64,000 nucleotides of DNA, from assembly GCA_029961685.1 (NCBI GenBank), contig JARWKL010000015.1:24087220-24151219 (forward strand), written 5' to 3'. Below, piece by piece: positions 51,287 to 63,000 of the stretch. This DNA comes from Aristolochia californica (lineage: Eukaryota; Streptophyta; Magnoliopsida; Piperales; Aristolochiaceae). A program made the position numbers and the translations under genes. Under the pieces are notes generated by a model, which did no database searches, was not told the DNA's origin, and saw nothing but the letters and a program-made list of their open reading frames with translations. The first letter of the stretch is position 1. Each line of letters opens with the position of its first letter.

Positions 51287-51765
51287 TGTTGAATTTATGG
51301 AAAAAAAAATACTTCATTGACTTATTATAATCAGTGTACATGAACCTCTATTTACAATAAAGTAGTAGAGTTCAACTACAATTAAACTATTTTTGTCCCA
51401 ATTACACCCAAACTCTAACACGTAAAGATAAGTCCTAACATAATTAAATAACCCAATATAAATAAAAGACTATCATGACTAAAACACCTTTAAACTGAAA
51501 CTCTTTTGTGAGATTTCCTTCCATAATAATGGGGCTCTGTAAGACTTCTTCTTGTGTAAGACTCATAATGCCACCTCACGTGAGCATGGTGGTCCCACCA
51601 GTTCGTGTGATCATGGTGGATCCATATCTTATGGGCTTGGGCCCATCTTCCAACATTCTTAGATATAAGGGCATTCATTGATCTTATGGGCTTGAGCCCA
51701 TCTTCCAACACACTTGGATATGTGGGTCTTCCTTGGTCATGTGGGTTTGGGCCCATCTTCTAACA
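51287..51765 (-). repeat. 3' LTR of non-autonomous element
   Basis: 479 bp. Contains three diverged repeats of a TGTGGGTTTGGGCCCATCTT-like block near its end (51625-51765). Differs from the other LTR by many substitutions and small indels, so the insertion is old. Confidence 0.9.
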
Positions 51766-52239
51766 CTCCCCCTCAAGCTGGGAGAGAACATCATGAACTC
51801 CCAACTTGGTGCAAATGATGAATAAGTTCTTCTCGAATAAAATGGCAGTCCTTCATATCTTCCAACACTCCCCCTCATGTTGGTGCTCTCTTCCATGAGG
51901 CCCAACTGGCATAAGATAAGTGAGAGTAAAATTACTCCAAGTCGTATGAAATTGCTCCATACTCCAGTCATAACCCATGTTGGAAGTAGGGCACACTCCT
52001 ATCATTCTCAGGTAGTGGCACTCCTATCTTTCGTAGGTAGTGGGTCTATACACAATGCTCAGAAGTGTAATAAAATTCTTTCATCACCGTGGCCCTTCAC
52101 ATGACAACGACCCTCAAGTGGTAGGAGTAATAAATGCCAATTAAGGAGGATAACATATATGTAGTAATAAGTTCCTCCATCACGGTGTCCCAACCCGAGC
52201 ACCGACTCTCACAGGTAAAAATGGGTGATAAATGTCTAT

Positions 52240-52365
52240 CATTCACAAGACGGGGATAAAAGACGTGATAAGTGGGTAATGCATATCATTCACAAGACGG
52301 CGATAAAAGACATGATAAGTGGGTAATGCATGTCATTTACAAGACAGCGATAAAAGACCCACAAG
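52240..52365. repeat. Tandem repeat, unit about 51 bp
   Basis: Nearly three copies of CACAAGACGGCGATAAAAGA followed by CRTGATAAGTGGGTAATGCA and TRTCATT, inside the non-autonomous LTR element. They account for the spurious open frame there. Confidence 0.85.
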
Positions 52366-53770
52366 TACATAAAAAAAGTCTCAATGGACTTAAAATACCC
52401 AACCATGATGGACTTAAACTCCCAACCGAAGCAACACGAAAGAGGTTGGCCCAAAGAGGTATGTGAGAGTCAAATAAAGGATGGTATGAGAAAAGCTGCC
52501 AAATAACCAATGGGTAATGGGTAAAGAAGAAGATAGGATGCTAAGGCCACCACTTCTTCAATAATAATGGTAGCAGTTGAAATGGGACTGGGCCCGTATA
52601 ACACAAACCAAAATAATAAAATCCTTGTAAAAAAGACCCATGAAATAATCCAATGCGAGTATCTACACCAAATAATATGTTGAGCAAGGAATATGTTGTG
52701 AATACCTCAAAATAATAATCCAATCCGAGAAATAAAATCGAGTCGAGCCGAGTCAGGTATCACCAATAATTACAATAATTATTACTGTAAGTCAGGATTC
52801 TTGATCTTCAATTTTCTTTGTTGCAAAAAAAATCTTCTTAGATATAAAAACTTCATCTTTTGTGCTCCCCCTTTCTTGAATATTTTGGTCACATAAAACT
52901 TACCAAAATATATGAAATAAAAAACCTCTTTCTTGTATTTCTTCTACTTCTCCCCCTCAAGCTAGGAGGTAATGGCAATGTTCCCAGCTTGAACCAAATA
53001 ACATAAATGTAGTAACCAAAAAAGGGTAAGTGAGATATTTACCTGATATAGTTGATCAATAATAGCAATTCAAAAAGTGACGTAAAACAATTGGCTTAAA
53101 TTCGGCTTTTTCAAAGCAACAGGATACCAATATGACCTTTGATTTTTCTAATGTGAATATATCCTTAAATAAAGATTAGATTGACATAAAATTTTCTCCT
53201 TCTAAAACTAGACTTAAATACCTTTCATCCAAGTATAATTTATCTTCATAAAATATACTTCTATTGAAATATATAATCGGATATATTTCGATCTTTGTCG
53301 AACTAAGTACTCTTCCAAGATCAATATCTTCATATAAAAAACTCAGATCGAGAATTGGTTGAATATGTAAGAAAATAGGCTTATAGATATTTTTTTATAT
53401 ATAATTCTTCATATGAAGTCTCGTTCTTGATAGCATAAAATAGCTCACAAGTTGAAGCTTTCTGTTGTTGCATGAACCTCTTTTGCAATCTGACCTTTGC
53501 TGCTTCAAATATCGATCTCTTTGTAAATAACTCCGATTGTAAAAAATAAAATTCCTTGGAAAAGTACACTCGAATATATTTCCTTCATTATATAATATGC
53601 AATATGAAAAGCTCATTATGGAGGTGAAAACGTAAAGCAAATAACGGATATAGGGACTGAAAAAAAAAAGATAAATATGAACCTAAACTGCTAGAGATAA
53701 TAAATCAGAAAAATATCACATTACCTCTGTGAGTTGACCAAGTCAACTCACAAAACCTGCTCTAATACCA

Positions 53771-54246
53771 TGTTGAATTTATGGAAAAGAGAAATATTTC
53801 ATTGACTTATTATAATCAGAGTACATGAACCTCAATTTATTATAGAGGAAAGTAGTAGAGTCCAACTGCAATTAAACTACCTTTATCCCAATTACACCCA
53901 AAGTCTAACACTTAAAAAGATAAGTCCTAGCATAATCAAATAATCTAATATAAATAGAAGACTAATATGACTAAAACACATTTAAAATGAAACTCTTCTG
54001 TGATACTTCCTTCCATAATAATTAGGGCTCTATAAGTAAGACTCATAATGCCACCTCACGTGATCATGGTCGGTCCCACCAGCTCTTGTGATCATGGTGG
54101 GTCCATATTTTATGGGCTTGGGCCCATCTTCTAACACTTTTAGATATGCGGGTCTTCCTTGATCTTATAGGTTTGGGCCCATCTTCCAAAACACTTGGAT
54201 ATGTAGGCCTTCCTTAATCCTGTGGGTTTGGGCCCATCTTCCAACA
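53771..54246 (-). repeat. 5' LTR of non-autonomous element
   Basis: 476 bp, adjacent to the primer-binding site. Ends CCAACA followed by the GATAT target duplication. Confidence 0.9.
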
Positions 54247-54350
54247 GATATAGATGTTTCACTTAAAAAAACGTAATCAACAAGTATATAAGAATATAAA
54301 ATAAATTATTGTGAACATAACTAAATAAGTAATTAATTACTTTTTCTTTG

Positions 54351-56247
54351 ACTTAGGACAATTCCTCTTACCATGGTGTGCTAGCTCATTACAATTATGA
54401 CACAACCTTATGATTTGATAAGTCTTTTCCATTCCCTTCCCTTCTCTTTACCTCCATTCAATCTCTTACCACTACCTTTTGTTTTTGAAATCTCAGGAGG
54501 ATAGATTGAAGGATTACCTTTACCTTTCTCATTCCTAAATTCATTTTCCACTAGTTCAAGTGATTGGAGCTCAAGCAACTGTAGGTGAAGGGCAACTATT
54601 TTCTCTTTTGTAATAAGTCCCATATCACGACTTCTATTAGGTGTTAAGGGCACAACATCACCTCAAAATTCATAGCCACTATGACCTGAACTAACAGTTA
54701 TACTTTGTGTCCATCTCTTCCTGATGTAATGGTTAGGAAGTTGTTCAATAAACTAATTTCTTAAAACAATAAGAATGTGCCTACAAGGGATCCTTTCTGA
54801 CTCAAACTTCATATAGGCAAGTTGTTGATGTGGATCATATGAAAGTCTTCAAGGTCATTCATTTGAGTATGTACCCACCCCAAGTAATTTTACCCAATGC
54901 ATTGTTGAATTTTCCTCCCTTTGTGAAACAAAGCTTAGACTCTCTTTCAGTTCTTTTTGGAACTTAAAAAATATGGACCTTGTGTATACCTTTGCTATTT
55001 GCTTCTAAACATTGAATTGGGTAATCATTCAGGGCTTCGTATAAGATGTGTCATGATCAACCTTTTTCACCTACTGCCTTTGTTTGCTTATGGTTCTTCA
55101 TAGTTGTGAATGAATTCAACTAATGATTTCTTTTTATTGAAGTAAGAGTCAAAGAAAGAGTTCATACTTTCGCTCCTTTGTTTCATCTACGTTCCATCCA
55201 TGAATAAGTGTTTGCAATATGTAGGAACCCACTAACTCCGTTCACTAAAGATTTTGTGAAACCAATCATTATGATCTAATTGAAATGTTTCATTAGTACT
55301 TAACCATTTTGCTTCAAATTTTTCTGGTGTCTCAGAGTTTCATACACAATCTGCAAAATCACTTTGGAATTTTTCATCACAAGCAATAGGACCAACTCTC
55401 TCACCAACCTTATTTAGTATATGCCACAAACAATACTTGTGAAAAGTATTTGGAAATATAATTTTGATTGCATGTACTATGCTAGGGTCCTGTTCTGTTA
55501 CAATTGCATGAGGGTGTTGGTTTGACATAGCAATGAGAATTTGCTGAAATAGCCAAATAAATGAATTCCGATTCTCATCCTTCAATAATCCACTACCCAA
55601 ACATTGTAGATTGTTCATGATTATTAACTCCAGTAAAAGGCGCAAGCATCAATTTATATTAGTTAAAATCATAAGTAGTATCAAAAGCAACTGCTTCACC
55701 AAAATTGTGATATGCCTTCCTAGCTTCTCCATCTATCCAAAAAACAGTGAGTTAACCTCTTCTCATTATTCATTTCATACTATAAAAAATGAAGGATTTA
55801 CTTCTTGTAAATCCTTGAAATGATAAAACAACATTTCAGTATCATAATCTCTTAATTCTTGTCTTTTGTCACTCTCATAATTTATAACATCTCTTTCAGT
55901 ATACCCAACCTTGTCATGTACTCCAGATAATATCTCAAAGAAAGAAAAAAACTTTTGATGTAGAAACATTAGCATCAAACAAGTTTTTTATGCACTTGTG
56001 TAATTTGCATATGCAAGGGCAAAAATTACCTTTTACAAGGAGTCAATAGGACATGATTGTGACCCTCAACAAATTCCACCACTTCCCACTTCTCATCAGA
56101 ATCTTTAGTGAATCTAATTAATTCCCCACATCCATCTCTTACGGATTCCTCGCTTTTTTTATGGTTTTCATCAAAATTATGACCATCAAAATAGTAATTT
56201 GTTGCTAATTGTTTTAGAAGATTTAGTAAATGTAACTTTGAACTCAT
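54351..56247 (-). pseudogene. FAR1-related (MULE transposase-derived) gene, broken
   Basis: In order on the minus strand: an FAR1-type WRKY-GCM1 DNA-binding remnant (56247-56026, WEVVEFVEGHNHVLLTPCKR); a linker typical of the family (55978-55775, GYTERDVINYESDKRQELRD, FKDLQEVNPSFFIV); a MULE transposase core (about 55645-55340, GLLKDENRNSFIWLFQQILI, then PHAIVTEQDPSIVHAIKIIF, FHKYCLWHILNKVGERVGP); and far downstream a CCHC knuckle (54405-54351, CHNCNELAHHGKRNCPK). The parts lie in different frames with stops between them. FAR1/FHY3 relatives are domesticated transposases acting in light signalling; this could equally be an old Mutator-like transposase. It is not functional as read. Confidence 0.8.
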
Positions 56248-56592
56248 TAAAAGGGGAGTAATGCAAAGAGAAATTAAATCACATTGTCATAACAAAGAGA
56301 TAGCATCACCTTATATTATATATTCCACTGAACTATTCTTCAGGGAAGTGAGATTCCATCATTTAAGATGAGATCTCTTTCGAGGTAATGTAAAACATGA
56401 ATAGTTCCATCTAAACCTTTTGTACACAAGCACATTTGAGACACTTTCACTTGGAAACTTATATTTCCTCCCAAATTTTCTCGTACACCATCAGGGCTGA
56501 AGTTTCTGCAATCTTTCGGAATTTCTTTGGATCCCTTGCTTGGAGAAATTCTTAAATTTTACGGAGATGGGTGGGTGGCTAAATGCATCCCT

Positions 56593-56626
<34 letters not shown>

Positions 56627-58302
56627 AAACTCATCTTTTCTTAACCATGTTTTTATTTTTTTTCAAACTTTCAATCTTGGTTTGAAATGAAACCCATGTC
56701 AATAGTGAAACCCGGATTTCATCTCATACTAAGATGAGGTTCAGACAGGAAGTTGCAAAAAATTTTAGATGAATACTGGACATTCCATTTGATGGTCACA
56801 AATAGAGAACACTGGAAGTTGCAGAAGATTTGTCGGTGATGTCTGGTTGAAAATGTCTGCTGTCAATACACAAAAAACTTGACTCAATCAGTATCTGAGA
56901 CTTTCAGGCCATGCCTTAATGAAGAAGCCATGATACAGATTGATTGTGGGAAAAAACTTCATCTCTGTAATGTCAATTACAAAAAGTTATAGAAGATACT
57001 TGTAAAATGTGTGACTCAAAAATAAGAAGAAACATTTTGCCCAAGTGAATTGACTGGAGTTTGATCTGTTGATCATCTCATTCCTTTTAAAAGTTTTCTT
57101 TTGATTCTCTTAATTCACTTGTAACAGATGTAAGCTGATCTTCTAAAAAACTTAGATTAAATAAAAAGTTTAATTGAATGAGACCTGAACAGTGATTTGA
57201 AGCAGTTGGTCCCATTTCTGAGTCAATAGATTTGGTGGGGATTCTCTTCATGCACTTTTTCCACAAACCTGAAAACTTTTTCATTGAAAACCACCAACAT
57301 TTTAACAATAAATTCAGTCACAGTCATTTGCTTTTGCAAAGTCAACAGATTTGATCAGATCTCCTCAACCATTTAATCCCTACTAGCCTTGTACTACAGA
57401 ACTCGATCTGTGATTATATAATCCAAAGCTCATTCCCACCTATGATGGGATGCCACTTCCCGCTGCTCAGAAGAAGACTTAGCAGTCCTTGGCTTAAAAC
57501 TGAGTGAAGGTGACTGATGAGCGACTGAAAATTTCCAATGGTGAGATACAAACAACCAATCTACAAAATCACACGCAGAACAAAGGGATTTGTCGATTCT
57601 TTCGGCGATTATAGATGCTTCTTTGGTCTTAATCTTCACTAGACAAGGTGACAAAACAGCTGTTTAAATTTCTTTTATCTTGACATTGCTCCAATAATGA
57701 AGTTTAATACTGTAAATCTGTGATGTACTTAAACGAGTTTTGATTAGGACTACTGCAGTTGGAATTTACTGGGGACTTTTGAAGTGAAACATTCCTTCAT
57801 GTCTCTGCTGCTTTGTATTGTCATTACTCCACACTGGGTCATTTAAGGAATCCTCACGAGTAAGAGAGAGGCCCCTACAGTGTCCCCATAAAGCACAAGT
57901 GAGCAATTCTTAGTGCAGTTTCTTTGTGTAAATTTAAATTTCAGAAATGGGAAAGCAATGCATTCATCTGCTTCTGCTGCTCAATAATGATACTGTTCTA
58001 TTACACCCATATCAAAAACATCGACAAAAGCTCATGGAAACAAGCCTTCAAAGTCTAACCATAACAACTACATCAACTCTCCATCATATGTTAAAACAAT
58101 ATTTACAATATACTGTTAATCGATCATAAGATCAAGACGCCTCCATCCTCTTTCAAGTGGGTGCAGGGTCACAATTCACTATATGAGAGGTATTGTAAGT
58201 AGGTAATAGATAAATGATAAAGATGAGGGAAAGTATAAATAGGTGGCAAGCAAAGAAAGGTCCTTAATACTGGTAAAATCTTAAAGTATCTAGCCTCTCT
58301 AA
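56248..58302. other. Intergenic between FAR1-like pseudogene and LBD gene
   Basis: No gene called. Open frames at 57087-57308 and 57430-57654 (minus) have no recognisable domain. The last 150 bp or so (about 58150-58302) is probably the LBD 3' UTR. Confidence 0.5.
56595..56624. repeat. (CT)n microsatellite
   Basis: Fifteen CT units. Confidence 0.95.
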
Positions 58303-59639
58303 CTAACAAGACCACAGAGACTCGCCCATGTTGACCTGATCAACCATCATATCTAAAGCAATCAAGGGTCTGTGAGATGTGATCATCTTCGAAGAAGGCG
58401 AATTGATCACGCTCAAGCCCGAGTTCCCGGCGGCGAGGCTGCCGGAGAAGGAAGCGGTTTGGCGCATCCTCATATGGACCACTTCTGCCTGAGCCAGAGC
58501 CAGTTGAGTCTGTAGTGAATCAATCTGATGTTGGAGAGAAGATATAGCCCCTACACACCCATACACAGGATCCCTCACCCTCGCATTCGCCTCGTACACC
58601 ATGCTGCTCACCGCATCGCTCCGCTGGTTCACCGGCAACTCCTGCTCCGACATGCACACAGTTAAAGCTTTTCATTTTCAGTGGAAGAAAACCTCTCAAC
58701 CCAATACAGAAGCTTGAATAGCGAGAGATGTCTGAGAAAAACGAAGACTCCAAGTAAGAAAAACGAAACAAAACTGAAAAAATTAAAAAGTGGTGGTTCA
58801 TGTTTGATGATCCAAGAGTGACATCAAGATTATGTCACCTCGAAGGCAAGAATTTTGAATTCTTCTCGAGCGTAAAGAATGGGTCAATTCAAGAACATCT
58901 CTTTCAAAGGCAGACCCAGAGGGAGGGGGCACTAAATTAAACAACTAAGAATCCTCATGTGACGGACCCCTCCCTACAAATTCTATCTTATCGTTTGAAA
59001 ACGTTTCCGTTCTAAACTTTTTTTTTCTGTTCTGAATGAGGTCAAAGTTGTTACATCAGTCTCAATTTTTTAGGGGTGGCCCACAGCATACCAACCATAA
59101 TGCCCTCACATGGACCATAGATTTTTGGCAAAAGAGTGGTTAGCCTATTTATGTCAATGTCCATTCTAGTGGGCCCATTGTGAAATATTGGTCCATTTTT
59201 TTAGACCCATGATGCCTTGTGCAGCCTTCAAAATAAGCGAAACAAAGCAAGGACAAAGGATGATCTCGTGCAGGCCACGGTCGGCGGTCGGTCTCTGTCC
59301 CCACAAGTGGACGCCCGTGGGATCCCACTTCATGGGCCCAGGGCTCTTTTCTGAAGCGGCGACACTTGCCGGAGTCACCCAGGTGGAGGTGATCGGCGAT
59401 GCTCCGCGAGAGTCATGTGCGGTTCTCCCGAGCAAGAACTGAAAGGGAGAATTGGCATCTACCTGTAGCATTTTGTTCACATTGCTGGCACCGAAGACCT
59501 TGTGCACATTGGCGAACTTTTGAGGCTCGTCGGCGGGGAAATACGGCGCGAAGACGCAGTCCTGAGCGCAACGCCTCCTTAGCAATTTACAGGCAGCACA
59601 CGGCGACGCCGCTCCTTGCTTCCGGTTCGCTTCCCTCAT
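58303..59639 (-). CDS. LOB-domain transcription factor, LBD4-like (class I)
   Basis: Two exons, 59639-59463 and 58641-58303, 171 aa. The LOB domain is complete: the zinc-finger block CAACKLLRRRCAQDC (CX2CX6CX3C), the GAS block DEPQKFANVHKVFGASNVNK and the leucine-zipper-like ISSLQHQIDSLQTQLALAQA. The intron (821 bp) lies after NKMLQ, the usual place in this family. ATG 59639 (MREANRKQ) is chosen over the in-frame ATG at 59678 because relatives begin a few residues before RKQGAASPC. The ending GESLWSC matches Arabidopsis LBD4 (GESMWSC, from memory). Class I LBD proteins regulate organ boundaries and vascular patterning in the nucleus. Confidence 0.95.
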
Positions 59640-60060
59640 TCTCCCCAGTAGGGTCGACCGCTTCCCCCTCTCTAACAAAGATCCCAGCTGAAGCTCAAAC
59701 TACAGAAGAACTAACGAAGCTCTCTTCTTTGCTCTAGAGTAGAGAAACGAGCAGAGGAACAGCTGTTTCACAGTTGATAAAAATCAAAACCAAAATCAGA
59801 AAAAGTAGTAGAAGAAGAAGAAGAAGAAGTATAAGAAGGAGAAGAGCAAACAGCCAGGTGAGGGAGAGAGAGGAAAGGGGGAAAAAAAGGGAAGAGAGAA
59901 TGCAGAAAGGGAAGCAAGGAGCTGAGGGGGAGGGGGAGGAAGGTAGGGGTGGCGAGGCGAGGAGGGTATATATGGCCGAAACGAGGTGGGACCCAAGGAA
60001 GAAGAGACTAGATTTTGGGCGACAAATCCATCTCTCTTGCCTCTTTTTTTCTTTTTTAAC
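59640..60060 (-). promoter_or_regulatory. LBD 5' UTR and promoter with TATA-like box
   Basis: TATATA at 59967-59972 (minus strand, CCATATATACCC) lies about 330 bp before the ATG. The stretch between is very pyrimidine-rich on the coding strand (CTTCTTCTTC, CCTCCCCC), typical of plant 5' UTRs. Open frames here on both strands are artefacts of this composition. Confidence 0.5.
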
Positions 60061-63000
60061 ATAAAATAATGTGATTTTATTATTACATTATTTTATTTTA
60101 TTTTATTTACTGATTTTACTTGTACTCGATAGAGATTGCTTCTTTTTCCGCAGTTCTTCGCTTTTTGGTACACTCGCGACTATTGTCAAGTTCGGCCCCC
60201 CGTGTGGCTCGGCTAGGCTTGTTGATGAGGACCGGCTTGGGCTTAATCTCAATTAGGGCTGTAAACGTGAAAGGCTCAAACTGCTAAAAATTAGGGTTTT
60301 AAGGAAAAATAATTATTAGGTTGTAATTGTGTAATAAAACACTAAAATTCTAATCAATTTGATGGTAAGAACTATTTTGTTCTAAGTTAAAACCATTGTG
60401 CTTTGACGGATGATTCTATCATATCAACTGGGTTTTGGGAAGGGGGTGAGTTAGACGAGGGACCAAACTCACTCCTCTCCTAAAAACAATTCTTGCCTTA
60501 CCCTGAGTTTGCCTTAAAATCCAACAAACTACCAATTTGACTTGTATAGTTGACTAAAATTTCAAGACCTTAGTCAGATTTTGATTCGAATACACAATGG
60601 GGCCTACCTAGTGTTAGTATATACATATATAGAGAGAGAGAGAGAGAGAGAAATTATAATTTATTGATAAATTTAAGAATAAATTATAATTTTTTATAAA
60701 ATTTAAAATAATTTATTTAATATTCACATGAAAATACTCCTACGTGATAAGTCGGATTACACAAATGCAATTGATTGTTTTAACACAGACTATATACGGA
60801 GCAGTCGAGGGTTTTTGTGCAGCAGAATGTTTCTTACATAAGGATATTTTTTTATTTCTAATTATCATAAAAAATACTTATTTATTCTTTAATGCACATG
60901 TTATCTTGTAAATTTTCATATTTTTGTTGATTTTCTTTAGAGATTCATAATGTCTTTAATCCCAAAAATATTTGTTTACATTAATTCAAATGTAAAAGTA
61001 AATAGAAAAATACAAAACATAAAAAAAAAACTGGTTAAAAATATTTTTAAAAAATAAAAATAATAATATTTTAATGGTCGTGCACAATTAAAATAAAAAA
61101 CTCGAACCTTGCAATTCGACTTGGTAATTTATAATTATTATTCTATTTTTGGCACTTATAAAAATGGAAAGGAAAGGGAGAAATTTTTGTTCAATAAAAA
61201 TAATATATTATAAAATATTTATTTCTTGTGTCTAATTTTTATAAGCATAATATTTTATGCTTGACTAAAAAAGATATTTAGATGTTGGTTTAAGGGTTTA
61301 AGGTGGGTCCAATCGGGATTTTGAACTCGTGAGTTAATTTGACTCGCCCAATATTGGCCAAAATTTTCTTTGGCCTCTTCGTCATGCAATCGCTTTCTCT
61401 CGCACTCCGTAACTCAAAATCGATTTAGAAAAATACAACAAATCCAAAAAAAAAGAGAAAAATATCCAATCGAGTATCAGAAACGTTATAATGCACAGGG
61501 TCCCGCCTCTGATTCGGGAAATCTTCGGCGAAAGTGTGATTTGACGGGAAAAGATGACAAAGGTTCGGTGGTGGGATTGACGCGAACAATATTGGATCAA
61601 ATGAAATTCGTTCAGTCACATCAGCCGCATTGTCCTTCCTCGTCGCTTCTCAGGCTTTTCGATTCGTGATCGGCAGGAGGAACGATCTTTGTCTCCTTGC
61701 TCCATGGCGGTCCAGTAAACAGGAGAGAGAAGCTCGACGGAAGAAGCCGCGTCTGCGAAGAAAGAGAAGTTTCGCAGTTGAAGATGCTTTTTGTTATTTT
61801 GTGTTGTTTCTTCTTCGTTTGAGAGTTTCAGGCTGAGGAAACTGTGTTTCCGAGTTTGCATGGCGGGGGCATGCAGAAGTCGATTTGCACGGAGGGAGAA
61901 GAGAGACCGGATTTATTATATCTGTAAAGTAGGGTTAGAAGGGGTCGTCTGAACCGGCTAGTGCAACCTGAGCCGTTCAGAGCCAGACAAATTTACTGCG
62001 GCTCAGGAAAAGTAAAAGTAAAACAGTAGAAAAGACCGTAATTATGAGAGGATATGCCACGTAGGATTTTGTCGGCTAGGGAAGCGAGTACGTGAAAAAA
62101 CGGTCAACCGCTTCCGATGGCAGTACCGTAATATACTATATTTTTATTTATTTTATTTTTTATTTATAATAGATCTTTTTAAATCGGTCCATCCCCTGAC
62201 ACTAAACAATCTAGTGACGACTGATTGGGGTAAGAAGCATGTAAGATCCGACCTCCTAATCATATTCATACCATTTTAGGTTTCATAATTATGATAAATA
62301 TACATTATTAACAATTAATATGTATATTTAATAAAAAATCAAATAATAAATTTTCCGAATATACGAGGGACTTTTGATGTGAGACGGAATCAGGACCGTC
62401 TATTCAGATTCCCACGCCAACGTATGGATCCCGTTCCGTTTTCACGCTGAAATCTCAGTAGAATCCCCTTCGAGTTGGAAATATCAGTCAAGGCGCCGCA
62501 GGAAAACCAACGCTCTAGATCATTTTCTGTAAAAAGTACCGATCAAACCAGAACCGTCCGATAGTCAACTCGATCTCATATCGCCTCTGCTTTTTCCTCC
62601 AACCGTTTAGAAAAAGCGCAAAAAGTGGAGTTCGGTAGGAGCAATGAGAGCGTTCCCCCCTGCTCCCAACCGCTGCACCCTTTCCAACGGTGACACGCCG
62701 GACCACCGAAACCCTTCCGCTCATCTATCCCACCACTGAAAGTGGCCTGAGAGCTACCGAATTTAGGGACCATTAAGGAGATACTACATACAATAGGCCA
62801 CGGTTGTTGGTTATGAAATGAAATCGCATTATGACAAAGTCTTAATTAAACTAATAAAATAAAGGATTAAGGCTGTTAGAAAGGTGAGCATATATTACTA
62901 TTGGGGATTTGGGAGGTGGGGCACCCTCACCTAATATAGGGTGGGTCTTCCCCCTGCCCTGTTATGTGCTCATAAGGTGTTTTTTTGTTGGGAAAACTCT

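Larger units (their letters stand above)
51287..54246 (-). mobile_element. Complete non-autonomous LTR retrotransposon
   Basis: Two LTRs (51287-51765 and 53771-54246) starting TGTTGAATTTATGG and ending CTAACA or CCAACA, flanked by a perfect 5-bp target duplication GATAT (51282-51286 and 54247-54251). A primer-binding site complementary to CCTGCTCTAATACCA lies just inside the right LTR, and a CTCCCCCTCAAGCTGGGAG polypurine tract complement lies just inside the left one, so the element reads on the minus strand. The internal region is only 2.0 kb with no gag, protease, RT or integrase that I can recognise. The LTR style suggests copia origin; it would need proteins in trans. Confidence 0.92.

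Noticed and set aside
52272..52466. 64-codon open frame in the non-autonomous LTR element
   Set aside because: Produced by the 51-bp tandem repeats; no retroelement domain.
59774..60064. Arg/Lys/Glu-rich open frame upstream of the LBD gene
   Set aside because: It is the antisense of the CT-rich 5' UTR and promoter of the LBD gene.
61370..61861. Open frames of up to 99 codons on both strands
   Set aside because: No domain or conserved motif recognised; overlapping frames on opposite strands suggest chance.
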